This document shows positions 45,619 through 55,270 of a stretch of DNA of 64,000 nucleotides, in pieces. The stretch's first letter is position 1, and each line of letters opens with the position of its first letter. Position numbers and translations under genes: made by a program. The DNA comes from PNMQ01 sp964478775 (lineage in GTDB: Bacteria; Pseudomonadota; Alphaproteobacteria; Paracaedibacterales; CAIOTO01), in NCBI GenBank assembly GCA_964478775.1, contig CAYZJC010000005.1:7591-71590 (forward strand), given 5' to 3'. Below the pieces are notes generated by a model, which saw nothing but the letters and a program-made list of their open reading frames with translations, was not told where the DNA came from and ran no database searches.

Positions 45619-46563
45619 CTAAAAGTCAAAAAATGAGGTATCAGGTCTAAAATGAACATGTATATGTTGAAAAGAATACATATCTTCTGGCCACTCAATG
45701 TGAAAACTTGACGTCATCTGAAAATCTGAAATTACGTTATCAGTAAATATCTCACCCATAATGACACCAGGTTCCTGGTTAATAGTGACATCAGGTTTCT
45801 GAATCCTCACAATAGGAAGTGGCTTTACAAAAAGTGTTGTGTAAGGGTTAGCGGCAAAATATGTTCTAAGCGCATTTTTTATATCGTGATTTAAATACTC
45901 TTGAGGGGTTATCATCACACAGTGTGGGGGTTCGTTATGTGTCCAACTAGCAAGCTTTGAAAACTCACAAACGCAAGTAGGTATTTCTGCGTCAATTTTT
46001 GCTGCTACTTGTTCAAAATTACTTTCACTTGCTATTGTAAAATGGCTAAGAAAATAGGCCTGCCTTTCACGACTTGAATCAATAAAGTCTTTTAAATATT
46101 TAAGTCTTGGTTCGTTTCGTATTAAACGTAACAGACTTGGAAAAAACGGGTCATCTTCACTGATGATCTTCACATCGTTCAACTGAAGGATATCTTGAAC
46201 CGTCATTATAGTCGGCTTTATTCCCTGTTTTTCCATAGGTAGGAACATCATTTTAGAGGATAGAATAACTGGTTTATTATTTAAATTCACTTTTAAATAA
46301 TAATAAATATTTCCGGTTCCCTGATGATTGTACTTTGCTTTCCAAAGGATGTCTAGAAATCCTATATTTGAGTGAAATGCATGTATATTGGATACTAAAC
46401 CATCAGAACAATTATCAGAACTATCAACTGCTTCAAGCGTTGAAATGGGTTTATTTAATGCTACTGGGTTATCAATTGATAAATCCGCATCTACAGCATA
46501 AGAAAAATGGGTTAATAGCAATAACGAGGCTATAAAGCTTTGTTTGAAAAAATTGTCTTTCAT
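45619..46563 (-). CDS. Secreted protein of unknown function (314 aa)
   Basis: No family recognised. The frame opens at 46587, but AGGAG five bases before the ATG at 46563 and a clean signal peptide (MKDNFFKQSFIASLLLLTHF, cleavage near SYAVD) fix the start. The mature chain is mixed alpha/beta without low complexity, including LDILWKAKYNHQGTGNIYYY, SRERQAYFLSHFTIASESNF and, at the C-terminus, QHIHVHFRPDTSFFDF. Paired Cys residues (TCVCEF) are notable. No catalytic motif was identified. It lies 96 bp downstream of the giant beta-helix gene on the same strand and could be co-expressed. Confidence 0.75.
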   Translation of the reverse strand: MKDNFFKQSFIASLLLLTHFSYAVDADLSIDNPVALNKPISTLEAVDSSDNCSDGLVSNIHAFHSNIGFLDILWKAKYNHQGTGNIYYYLKVNLNNKPVILSSKMMFLPMEKQGIKPTIMTVQDILQLNDVKIISEDDPFFPSLLRLIRNEPRLKYLKDFIDSSRERQAYFLSHFTIASESNFEQVAAKIDAEIPTCVCEFSKLASWTHNEPPHCVMITPQEYLNHDIKNALRTYFAANPYTTLFVKPLPIVRIQKPDVTINQEPGVIMGEIFTDNVISDFQMTSSFHIEWPEDMYSFQHIHVHFRPDTSFFDF

Positions 46564-46659
46564 AAAAACTCCTTTTGGTATGAACATGACACTATTAAAA
46601 ACAAAGACCCTAAAACTGTCGTAGCTTTAAGGTCTGTGTCAATTAATTTTAATTAAATT

Positions 46660-49600
46660 TTAAACAACTAACAAGCTTTTCAATGCGCCATTTGCCATGT
46701 CCATTGGGTCTTGGAAGATTGGTGTGATGTCAGTGTTATTGTAGGTGAGAACATAAGACGTGTTTTCATCTGCGCAAACAATTTTTAAGTTGCTGTTAAT
46801 TTGGTTGAGTTGTAATTCAAATGCCCCACCTGATAAAATAATTGTTCCAGCGAAGTTGCTTACATCACCTAACGCAATTGAACGTATTTCTTCCAGGTCT
46901 GTCAAAGTTGTATTAAACTGAATGACACCTTCACCGCTAAGGGTTCCAGCAAGGTTCGTGTCAGTCAATACTTTTGCCATTACGTTTGCATTTGTGGGCA
47001 CAACCAAGTTTGCATTTAATACTGTACCATCAAACCTAAAGTTTGAAATGATAGCACCTTGATCATCAGCCTCAAAAGTAACTGTTGTATTGCTTGTGAG
47101 CAAACCATCACCTTTTATATAAAGACCGCTTCCTTGCACAATTGTAATGTCAGTGGAAGCTAGGGCATGTGTAATTGCAAGTGTATTGCTTGTAGTTACA
47201 ACATGTTCAGGGGTTACGTTCGCCAATACTCTGATAGGATTATCAAAGTCATAGGTTTTAGCAAGTTCAATTAAATTGTGACCGTAAGCCCCGTGAATAT
47301 TTAATTGCGCATTTGGACTGAGGCCAAAGTCGCCAGAAATCATTAAAGCTTCAGTTGCGTTATTGTCTTCACTTAGAAGATCAAGGTCAGCATTTAATGC
47401 CACTGCGTCATATCCATCCGCTTGCAAAGCAGCAGCTGTGATTGTCACGTTTCCTTGTCCATTTGTAATACCTATGCTTAATGTTTTTTGGCGGGTTAAG
47501 ATTTCACCATCATTACAGCGCAAACTATTGTTTTCTGTAAAGGCTTGATCTTTTCCAATGGTTAATTTGGTTTTCTCACCCTCTAACAAGACACTGACAT
47601 TAGATGTACCAGCGTAATCTAATGTAGCGGATATATTCTTATTAATAGTTAGCAAACTTGCATTGACGGGGCCATTGAAAACGGCTTCTCCTCCAAGTGT
47701 GGTTGTAAGGATTACATCTTGTTCTGTTGCATCTACAAGTTTAGAGAAAGTATTGCTTCCTGTAAGGTCAAGATTAATGCCAGCAGCTGTTGCATCTATT
47801 GTTGCATTGACTGTTGAGTCGTTGATCAACATGTCAGCTTTTTCCTTTGCTGTAATGGTGGGGTTCTCAACATTTTCAGCAAATAAGAATGTAGCTGAGC
47901 TTACAAACTTAACCTCTTTTTTCTTCAATACAAGTGCTGATGCTGAAAAGCTTTTTGTTGCAGTTACTGTTCCGGAAGTCTCTTCTTCACCAATAGTGAG
48001 TGTGCCGCTAAATGTAGTGTCTTTTTTGAGTGTGACAGTAGAATTTTGAGTAGGAATAATGTTTACATGGGTTCCACTAATATCACCATTGATTTCCGTA
48101 TCCATTTCACAAATCAAATTTAGTGTTGTAGGCTCGCCAATTTTTGCACTAAGGGTTCCATTTATATTTGTAATAATTGCCTCTCTCTTGGGAACAATAA
48201 TTTTAACGGCATCATTATATTCAATGACTGGGAACACAATTACGTCATCAAATAGTTTATCGCACCCTACATGGAACTTTAGGCCACTGTCAATATACAC
48301 ATAAGAAGTGTTAAGGGTGTTTTTTAATAATGTTGATGCATAAACATGCAATTCTTTTGAAGTAATGATGCCTTGCATTTCAAAATAGTAAGCTGGGTTT
48401 GTATCAACAACAGCATATTGTCGAAGTTTTAATACTGTATCAACTGGGGTTGTAATATTACCGGCAAACAATGTGGACTCGACAAGTGTGTCAAGATATG
48501 AAATTCCTTCATCTCCTAATGCTGTGAAAATGAGTTCTGGAATCGTTACAGATAGCTGATTCACCCCTATGGTGCTTCCTACAGGCACTGAAATAACCGC
48601 ATTTCCTGATATAAAAGGGGTTACACTAAAGATAGTTGCCCCAGTTGAATTTGTACGCGTCAAATTTTCAGATTCTAGGGCGAATGATTTGTTGATTGTC
48701 ACTGTTCCACCATTGTCAATGTAGGTAGAGCCTGTATGTTCTAGTGTTGAACCGTTTGTAAATGTGAGAGCTGTTTCATTATCTAAGAATTTAATTTTAA
48801 AATCATAATCACCAGAAATAGTACCGCTGTATTCACAATTTTGCTTAATTGTAAGCTCAGCAGTGCTATTGCCAATAGCAATCTTAGTGCTTGAAGAAGC
48901 TAGGTCTAAAATGAGTTTTGCACCGTCACCAATTTCGAGTTGTGAAATTTTAGGGAAGTTTGCAGTGCCTGCAAGCGTTAATTGAGACCCAGTGTCCACT
49001 TCAATGGAAGATGTCTGCATGGTATTTCCAATAGTGACAAGTGCATTTTTAAATTCAGTTGGCCCGGTGTAGGTTTGTTCACCGCTAATGGTGATGTTTT
49101 TCATTTCTTGCGCTGTGTTTTCAAAAGTAACTTTCGCATTTGTGTTTGTATTTTTATCATCCATGAGAAAAATAGCACCTGTGTATTCAAAATCACTATC
49201 GCTCTGCAGTATAAAGTCGTCACCAATTGTTATGTTATTAGAAAGAGAAGGCATCCCTGTGGTTGCAATCGTGACTGTACTTAAGGTAAAGAGGTTCACG
49301 CCACTCACTTGATCTTGGTCATTAATCGTCATGGTTCCCGCCCCAATACTTACCATATTAGGAAGTGAAATCCCATCTTGCAAGACGAAATTAGACTGTA
49401 ATAAATAGAGTTCATCAATACCACTAAATGCACTGCTGAGATTGATTGTAGAAGCCTGTATGTTTCCCGGTAACATCCAGAACTTTTGACTAGCTTCGCT
49501 TCCATTAGCCTTTATAACATTAATTGCTCCAGAAAAAGTCGTGTTTGCATTAAATAATAGCATCGTTATACCCTTAGCAGAGGTATATGTTAAAGGGTTA

Positions 49601-51189
49601 TCAATGGTGTAGTTTGCACCTTTGACGATTAAGTATGCATCTTCATCGAAATTAATACTTTTTCCTGATGGTAGGGGATTATTTGTCGCAGACAGTACTA
49701 AGCCTGGGCAAGTTGCAAAGTCTGGACTTTCTTGGTCAGCAATAGATGTGCGATAATCTTGTGAAGTTGTAACATTGATTTCATTTGCGCTTAATAGGGC
49801 ATTTTCATCTAACACTAATCTTATATCGCGTGTTGTGAAAGTTTTAGTGTTTATGTTGTTTGTGTGTGTAATGGTTCTAATGGTAGAGGTATCTGAAAGA
49901 AGGGACAAGTCATTAAAGTCAACCATCATTTGGGTTGCCCAAGTACCTGTGAGTTTTGCATTAGCTGAAACATCTACTGTTAAACCGTTGGGTGCAGTTA
50001 AGCTGTTTTCCAAAATAAGACCATCATAATTTAGACCTATCTTTGTGTTGTTGAGTTTCAATGTAGCATTGGTGTTGCCAAAAGGCTTGGCACAGGAAAG
50101 CTTGAGGTAGGAAAGCCCTGTGTTGCTTGAGTCGGATATGTCAATAATGGGTTGGCTTTCAGAATCTGCAATAATTGTCTTTTGAATATCAAATTTTAGC
50201 TTATCAGACGTAATGGGGCCAGCTGCAGTATAGGTGTCTGAGTTAAAGACAACTAATTCACCATTTGTACCTGTCATCCCAACAGAAGCGGGGTATGCAA
50301 TTTTTTCATCAGCAATGCTGTTTGTGAAAGTGGCATTAGCAGAAATGGTCATACGTGGTGCCGCTGACTTTTCAATTGAATTTTCTATCAGGGTCTTATA
50401 AAGAAGATTTGGTAGTGTGCTTACTGACGCTGCAATGTCAAAAGTTGCATAATCATGTAAGCTAATTGTTGAAGAGGGGTTAAGACCTTTCGCAGTGCCA
50501 AGGCGGGCAATTGCATGCGCTAGCACTTCAATATTAGAAATTGTTGGTGCTATTTCATGAGAGTCTTCAAATGACAAAGTTCCCTCGCTAACGACAAAAG
50601 AACCATTGTGTGTGCGGTGAAAGGCAGACTTTAAGATTGTGATCCCTGTTCCTTCAAAAATAATTTTCGCAATTTTTTCGGGTGTATATATTTCGCTTGT
50701 ACGTGCATCGTCGCTTGCAATTTCTGCCCAGAGACCTGACAAGGTTAATTCACCATCGTCATTACCAATGTATTGTGTAGATGGAGACCCCTCATCACCT
50801 GCGCGAAACTTAAGTATGTTTGTGAAGGCTTCACTGCTGTTCATGTGGAATTTTGCACCATTACCGAGAATCAAGGGATTAGTTGCCCCTAAAGATAATG
50901 GAGTGCCTAATGTCAATGTGCCTAGTACCTGTTCCCATGGTGCCGTTCTATCAGTTGAATCACCTGTAATCGTATAATCCCCTGAACATAATACAGTCGC
51001 ATCGCCCGAAATGGCAGGGACTTCAAGCAGAACGTCTGTGGTGAGTGTTTGTATGACTTCTGAGCTTGCGCTTGCATCACTGGAATAAAGAGCAGTTGTT
51101 GCGAGTAAGACTAAAGCATACTTTTTAACTTTGGAGCTGAAAAAAGAAGTTGATTTGATTGACTGATTGTTGTTTTGGAAACGATCCAT
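46660..51189 (-). CDS. Giant exported beta-helix surface protein (1509 aa), no barrel domain
   Basis: The largest gene in the window. The leader is extended (MDRFQNNNQSIKSTSFFSSK, then a hydrophobic VKKYALVLLATTALYSSDAS), reminiscent of the long leaders of large autotransporters. The rest is a succession of degenerate beta-helix rungs rich in Thr, Ser, Asn, Ile and Val, e.g. ALVTIGNTMQTSSIEVDTGS and NFPKISQLEIGDGAKLILDL, the autotransporter-associated strand pattern. No transporter barrel, LPXTG or repeat-in-toxin motif is seen; it ends DMANGALKSLLVV. Secretion route unknown. AAGGG lies before the ATG. An adhesin or surface-layer role is inferred. No recognisable enzymatic domain. Confidence 0.8.
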   Translation of the reverse strand: MDRFQNNNQSIKSTSFFSSKVKKYALVLLATTALYSSDASASSEVIQTLTTDVLLEVPAISGDATVLCSGDYTITGDSTDRTAPWEQVLGTLTLGTPLSLGATNPLILGNGAKFHMNSSEAFTNILKFRAGDEGSPSTQYIGNDDGELTLSGLWAEIASDDARTSEIYTPEKIAKIIFEGTGITILKSAFHRTHNGSFVVSEGTLSFEDSHEIAPTISNIEVLAHAIARLGTAKGLNPSSTISLHDYATFDIAASVSTLPNLLYKTLIENSIEKSAAPRMTISANATFTNSIADEKIAYPASVGMTGTNGELVVFNSDTYTAAGPITSDKLKFDIQKTIIADSESQPIIDISDSSNTGLSYLKLSCAKPFGNTNATLKLNNTKIGLNYDGLILENSLTAPNGLTVDVSANAKLTGTWATQMMVDFNDLSLLSDTSTIRTITHTNNINTKTFTTRDIRLVLDENALLSANEINVTTSQDYRTSIADQESPDFATCPGLVLSATNNPLPSGKSINFDEDAYLIVKGANYTIDNPLTYTSAKGITMLLFNANTTFSGAINVIKANGSEASQKFWMLPGNIQASTINLSSAFSGIDELYLLQSNFVLQDGISLPNMVSIGAGTMTINDQDQVSGVNLFTLSTVTIATTGMPSLSNNITIGDDFILQSDSDFEYTGAIFLMDDKNTNTNAKVTFENTAQEMKNITISGEQTYTGPTEFKNALVTIGNTMQTSSIEVDTGSQLTLAGTANFPKISQLEIGDGAKLILDLASSSTKIAIGNSTAELTIKQNCEYSGTISGDYDFKIKFLDNETALTFTNGSTLEHTGSTYIDNGGTVTINKSFALESENLTRTNSTGATIFSVTPFISGNAVISVPVGSTIGVNQLSVTIPELIFTALGDEGISYLDTLVESTLFAGNITTPVDTVLKLRQYAVVDTNPAYYFEMQGIITSKELHVYASTLLKNTLNTSYVYIDSGLKFHVGCDKLFDDVIVFPVIEYNDAVKIIVPKREAIITNINGTLSAKIGEPTTLNLICEMDTEINGDISGTHVNIIPTQNSTVTLKKDTTFSGTLTIGEEETSGTVTATKSFSASALVLKKKEVKFVSSATFLFAENVENPTITAKEKADMLINDSTVNATIDATAAGINLDLTGSNTFSKLVDATEQDVILTTTLGGEAVFNGPVNASLLTINKNISATLDYAGTSNVSVLLEGEKTKLTIGKDQAFTENNSLRCNDGEILTRQKTLSIGITNGQGNVTITAAALQADGYDAVALNADLDLLSEDNNATEALMISGDFGLSPNAQLNIHGAYGHNLIELAKTYDFDNPIRVLANVTPEHVVTTSNTLAITHALASTDITIVQGSGLYIKGDGLLTSNTTVTFEADDQGAIISNFRFDGTVLNANLVVPTNANVMAKVLTDTNLAGTLSGEGVIQFNTTLTDLEEIRSIALGDVSNFAGTIILSGGAFELQLNQINSNLKIVCADENTSYVLTYNNTDITPIFQDPMDMANGALKSLLVV

Positions 51190-51373
51190 GGCTGATACCC
51201 TTCACTGTTAAACTTAGCATGTTTTATGGTAGATGAATTGGTTTGATAATTAAACATTTTTTGCAAAAAATTAATTAAAATTTTCTTAAGTAGCAAGCAT
51301 TGAGGGAATTTTGCCAAAGAAAAAAGTGCAAGTTAGGGTGTTTACTTTAAAAACAACGTTCATCTTTGCTGTT

Positions 51374-51389
51374 TGGCATAAACTTTGCA
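51374..51389 (+). promoter_or_regulatory. Sigma-54 (RpoN) -24/-12 promoter of the flagellar operon
   Basis: TGGCATAAACTTTGCA matches the sigma-54 consensus TGGCACG-N4-TTGCA at both boxes, with GG (51375-51376) and GC (51387-51388) exactly 10 bases apart. Transcription would begin near 51400, leaving a leader of about 27 bases with AAGG at 51417. An overlapping sigma-70-like TTGCAT/TATAAT pair would start transcription at about 51421, too close to the ATG to include a ribosome site. An upstream activator site for a FlbD/NtrC-type regulator was not identified. Confidence 0.7.
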
Positions 51390-51426
51390 TATACCTTTTG
51401 TATGAAATTATAATACAAGGTGCGTC

Positions 51427-51798
51427 ATGTCCTCTTTATCTTCTATATCGGGTTCTGCAATGTCCTCTTCAGCTTATGCTGTTGAAGATATGAAGTCACG
51501 CCTTTCAGATGCGAAAGAAAAAAACGCACAAAAGACAGCGCAAGAATTTAACACGATGTTTTTAAAGTTTTTCTTAACGAAGATCATGCCTGAAATGCCA
51601 GATGGCTATTTTGGCGGGTCCACTAATGAAATATATCAAGGCTTATGGATAGACGCTTTAGCTGAAGATTTAGCAAAAAATGATCCACTCGGCCTTGAAA
51701 AGTTGGCAAGAAAGCATTTGAAATTAGAAGGGGAAGTGCCTGCTTATGCTACCCCCACATTACAAGAAAGGGGACCTCTTCATGACATTGTCGTCTAA
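51427..51798 (+). CDS. flgJ: FlgJ-like flagellar rod-binding protein (N-terminal domain only)
   Basis: 123 residues, corresponding to the rod-capping domain of FlgJ without the muramidase domain, as usual in Alphaproteobacteria. The core AQEFNTMFLKFFLTKIMPEM ... GGSTNEIYQGLWIDALAEDL with GLEKLARKHL matches the rod-binding family. It assists periplasmic rod assembly. It is the first gene of the flagellar operon, just behind the sigma-54 promoter. Its 3' end overlaps the start of flgN by 17 bp. It is unusual as the operon leader, since flgJ-type genes more often follow flgI. Confidence 0.85.
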   Translation: MSSLSSISGSAMSSSAYAVEDMKSRLSDAKEKNAQKTAQEFNTMFLKFFLTKIMPEMPDGYFGGSTNEIYQGLWIDALAEDLAKNDPLGLEKLARKHLKLEGEVPAYATPTLQERGPLHDIVV

Positions 51799-52291
51799 CA
51801 TGAATCATGCACATAACGCAGAGGAAGTTTTGCCATTATCTGCCTATTCAAGTGCAGATATTGACCAATTTATTCAAGATTATCAGTTATTGGTTCAGCA
51901 ATTTATAGATGTTCTTAATCATGAAAACGAAATGATTAAAGACTATTCAATGCGAACATCCGGTAAAGCTGACTACCAAATTGTGTTGCAAAAAAAGGAC
52001 GTGCTGTCACAGGACTTAACCCTATTTCATACAAGCTTTACGCAAATGATGGATGAAAATATATTATCAGCGAGTCAAATGAAATTGCTACGCCAGTCAT
52101 ACAAACGCTTTTATAAGGCGATGCAGGAAAATCTTTCCTATTTAGACTTGGCTCAAGCCTTAAATGAAACGATATTGGGCTATTTTATTGACGCACATGG
52201 TCAACTCAATAAATATTCATATAATGCGTTTGGCCATGAAAATTCTTTAACCAATTCAGACACTGTAGGATTTTTAAATCAAAATGCATAA
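51782..52291 (+). CDS. flgN: FlgN-family flagellar export chaperone
   Basis: Probable chaperone for FlgK and FlgL during flagellar type III export. The start at 51782 is chosen because AAGGGG sits eight bases upstream; the frame itself opens at 51746. The 169-residue protein is wholly helical and soluble: FIQDYQLLVQQFIDVLNHEN, LQKKDVLSQDLTLFHTSFTQ and MKLLRQSYKRFYKAMQENLS. Direct sequence similarity to FlgN is weak; the call rests on size, helical pattern, the paired N-terminal helix with LNHENEMI, and position directly before flgK. The stop of flgJ lies inside its first codons. Confidence 0.7.
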   Translation: MTLSSNMNHAHNAEEVLPLSAYSSADIDQFIQDYQLLVQQFIDVLNHENEMIKDYSMRTSGKADYQIVLQKKDVLSQDLTLFHTSFTQMMDENILSASQMKLLRQSYKRFYKAMQENLSYLDLAQALNETILGYFIDAHGQLNKYSYNAFGHENSLTNSDTVGFLNQNA

Positions 52292-52340
52292 CAACACACT
52301 TTTCATCATTCAGTGTTTCTATCAAGTAAAGTAGTTTGCT

Positions 52341-54209
52341 ATGGCGTCAATACACATTGGAACAAAACATCTATTAAGGTCGGCATATAGTGCCTACCAG
52401 GGGAAATTAACGCTTTCACAACAAAATGTGACCCAAAAAGATGTGGAAAACTATGTTTCTCAAGATGTGGACATGAGAAGTGCCTCCGCAGGTGGGTATA
52501 CATATGGCGTAAAACTTATGACTGTGCGCCAAAAGGTGAATGAATCACTCTTTGCGAACTTAAGACAAGCAAATAACACACTTGGTGGTTTAAAAATTGC
52601 GATGGCGTATCGAGAAAATGTAAATAAAATTTTCAGTGATAAGCAGCAACAACAGTCTTTGTCTCATCTTGCAAGAGCAGTGGCAGACTCACTTAAAACA
52701 TATGCATCTCGTTCAACGGATATGGTGGCGGCCCAAAATGCTGTGGCAGATATGCAAACATTAACAAAAAATATTCAGTCAATGAGTAACAGCATTCAGC
52801 AAGAACGTGCTAATGCCGACACAGACATTGGTGAGACTGTTAACACAATTAATTCTTTACTAGAAAAAATACGACAAGTGTCAACAGATATATCAATGCG
52901 TGCTGAATCTGCCGATGGGGCTGCTTTTCCTTTTATCAATGAACGACGAGATTTGCTTCAACAATTATCTGCCTATATTCAAATTGACGAGAGGGCTTAT
53001 AGTCCTTTAGATTTAAAAAACTTTGAATTGTTTGATGTTGATGGCAATACCTTAATTCAAAATAATTTATGTTCACAACTTGTTTTTAAAAACACTTTTG
53101 CCTTTTCCACACCCACAAATGGTTATGATATTCAGTTTGTTGATATGTCTGGGGTCCAAAAGAAATATTCAATTATGAATGATGGGCGTCAAGGGGCCTT
53201 GCATGAATTGGTGAAAGCGCGCGATGTTATATTGCCACAAATGCAACAAGAACTCGATGCGTATACAGGCACACTACGTGACACCTTCAACCAAATTCAT
53301 AATGAAGGTCTCGCGCTTAAGCCAGCAACGTCATTAACAAGTTTTAAAACAGTGCCAGATGGTCATATTATTGGTGATGGGCATGGTTCCCTTAATCTTG
53401 CAGAAGATATGAAACTATCAGGTTCAGGTACGGTGCGTTTTGCTGTTATTAATCTTAATGATGGTATTATGCAAAGCAAGTTTGACCTTGAATTGTCTGC
53501 GGATATGTCACTTGGTGATATCATCACAAGAATTAATGATGCTGACATTGGGCTTACTGCATCACTCACACCAGATGGTAAGTTTAACATTGAATCTAAC
53601 GACCCCGCATTTGGGGTGGCGATCAGTAATGCTGAAGAAGGAAAGATGCCTAAAATATGTGCGAACGATGTCTACAATCCAACAAGAGCCTTTGGCTTTT
53701 CTCACTTTTTTGGTTTTAACAATTTGTTTGATAGTGACACCAATGTCTTAGGGGATTCCCTAGATGGCGTGTCAGAAACATTTCGTGTGCGCCCAGATAT
53801 TATCAGTAATGCTAAACGTTTAGCGACAGGCCAACTGAGCTTAAAGAAAGATGTTTTTGAAAAAGTATTACATGTTGGTGACGTGTCTAATTTGGAAAAA
53901 TTATCTAATGCTTTAAGTATTGGGGTGTCTTTTCAAAGAAATACATTGGTTCAAGCCCAGGTCACAACGTTAGAAGGTTACGCTAGTGGGTTTGCAAAAC
54001 GTAATATAACTGAAGAGCAAAGCCTGCTCAGTGTTATACAAAAACAAAACTATGCATTTGAAGGTTTGTCACAAGAACTGAGTGATTTAAGTGGTGTGGA
54101 TGAACAATATGAATTGTCTATTTCATTAGACTTGGTGACTTCTATTAGCTATATCACACGTATGATGTCTTTTAATAAAGAATTAGATGATAGGGTTTTG
54201 AGTATATGA
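52341..54209 (+). CDS. flgK: Flagellar hook-associated protein 1 (FlgK)
   Basis: First hook-filament junction protein, 622 residues. The N-terminal heptad region (LRSAYSAYQGKLTLSQQNVT, then VENYVSQDV) and the segments NTINSLLEKIRQVSTDISMR and AAFPFINERRDLLQQLSAYI match the FlgK D0/D1 domains. The C-terminal DLSGVDEQYELSISLDLVTS corresponds to the conserved NLSGVNLDEE...L...Q closing helix. The central region is a typical surface-exposed variable domain. Together with flgN and flgL it forms the junction module. No strong ribosome site is seen, so translational coupling to flgN is possible across 49 bp. Confidence 0.9.
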   Translation: MASIHIGTKHLLRSAYSAYQGKLTLSQQNVTQKDVENYVSQDVDMRSASAGGYTYGVKLMTVRQKVNESLFANLRQANNTLGGLKIAMAYRENVNKIFSDKQQQQSLSHLARAVADSLKTYASRSTDMVAAQNAVADMQTLTKNIQSMSNSIQQERANADTDIGETVNTINSLLEKIRQVSTDISMRAESADGAAFPFINERRDLLQQLSAYIQIDERAYSPLDLKNFELFDVDGNTLIQNNLCSQLVFKNTFAFSTPTNGYDIQFVDMSGVQKKYSIMNDGRQGALHELVKARDVILPQMQQELDAYTGTLRDTFNQIHNEGLALKPATSLTSFKTVPDGHIIGDGHGSLNLAEDMKLSGSGTVRFAVINLNDGIMQSKFDLELSADMSLGDIITRINDADIGLTASLTPDGKFNIESNDPAFGVAISNAEEGKMPKICANDVYNPTRAFGFSHFFGFNNLFDSDTNVLGDSLDGVSETFRVRPDIISNAKRLATGQLSLKKDVFEKVLHVGDVSNLEKLSNALSIGVSFQRNTLVQAQVTTLEGYASGFAKRNITEEQSLLSVIQKQNYAFEGLSQELSDLSGVDEQYELSISLDLVTSISYITRMMSFNKELDDRVLSI

Positions 54210-54255
54210 AAATCCGAAAATATCTAATAATTTGTTTTAAATAAAGGGAAATTTT

Positions 54256-55206
54256 ATGTCAATGTATTCATCAGTCTCGTTTGTTTCTAACCCACTTTTT
54301 TTTAAAGCCTCACAGGTTGCGATGGCCAAAAATAGAGCAGTTCAACAAGAAATCATGAAGGCAGAAACGATTTTAAGTTCAAAAGAAGGTGCGCCAGATT
54401 ATGCTTCCACCCTTGATGCAGGTGCTTATATTCAAACTGAAATGAATTTGAAGACCTATCCCAAGTTACAAAATATTGCGCAAAATTACCAAGACAGGTA
54501 TGTCACCATTAAGCAACAAGTCAGTGATGTCAAAGATATTGCCTTGCAAGCAAAGACGGCTATGATGCAACTGACTGTAACTGACCAAGGTGTTATGAAT
54601 TATGAACTTTTTATCAGTCAAATGAAAAGCTGTCTGGATTCCTTAACGCAAATTTTAAATCGCACTGACGGACTTTCCACGACCTTAGCCGGTGTGGGAG
54701 AAGACGGTAAGGCAGTAAAAGATTTGTCAAAACTCCCCCAGCTTGAAGAACTCAATGATATTAGGTATGACTACTATGTTGGTGATGAAGGAAACCTGGT
54801 CTTAGACATTAAAGGAACACAAATTAATAAATTCCCCATTACAGCCAGTGATGACATGTTTGCAAAAGTGATACATGCCTGTCGGATCTGTTTGCAATAT
54901 GAACCAAGAGACGGAGGCAGAGCAACCGTTGATCGTGCACAAGGTTTGTGTGAAGAAGCTATAAGAGATTTTTTAAGTGCAAGTCAAAAAGTAGATGCCC
55001 AACTTGGGGAAACGAATAAATTATTAGAACAAATACCGGCAGATATTATTAACGAAGAAAAGAAACAAAGTACAATTAGTAACCAAGACCAAATGATTGC
55101 TTTATTAAAACAAATGGAATTGAGCAGTTCTCTTCAAATTATGAGACATTTGCAAACGCAAAACGCCTCTATGTCAAAACGATTTGCAGAATCATTAGGG
55201 GCATAG
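54256..55206 (+). CDS. flgL: Flagellar hook-associated protein 3 (FlgL)
   Basis: Second hook-filament junction protein, 316 residues. The flagellin-like N-terminus (MAKNRAVQQEIMKAETILSS) and a C-terminal helical repeat (QDQMIALLKQMELSSSLQIM followed by RHLQTQNASMSKRFAESLGA) frame a divergent centre. Position directly after flgK and the helical termini support the call more than central sequence identity. AAGGGA lies six bases before the ATG. fliW follows 64 bp later on the same strand. No flagellin gene is in the window. Confidence 0.85.
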   Translation: MSMYSSVSFVSNPLFFKASQVAMAKNRAVQQEIMKAETILSSKEGAPDYASTLDAGAYIQTEMNLKTYPKLQNIAQNYQDRYVTIKQQVSDVKDIALQAKTAMMQLTVTDQGVMNYELFISQMKSCLDSLTQILNRTDGLSTTLAGVGEDGKAVKDLSKLPQLEELNDIRYDYYVGDEGNLVLDIKGTQINKFPITASDDMFAKVIHACRICLQYEPRDGGRATVDRAQGLCEEAIRDFLSASQKVDAQLGETNKLLEQIPADIINEEKKQSTISNQDQMIALLKQMELSSSLQIMRHLQTQNASMSKRFAESLGA

Positions 55207-55270
55207 TTAATAGTAAAATAAGAAAAATATATAAAACAAATTTAAATTAATTTAGAAAAGGAATAAATAT

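Noticed and set aside
47363..50977. Plus-strand open frames of 60-130 codons opposite the 1509-residue gene
   Set aside because: They are antisense shadows without ribosome sites, and their composition mirrors the beta-helix codons.
51385..51414. Sigma-70 promoter TTGCAT-N18-TATAAT before flgJ
   Set aside because: The match is good, but transcription would begin about six bases before the ATG, leaving out the ribosome-binding site. The overlapping sigma-54 site fits the gene start better. Kept only as a possible secondary promoter.
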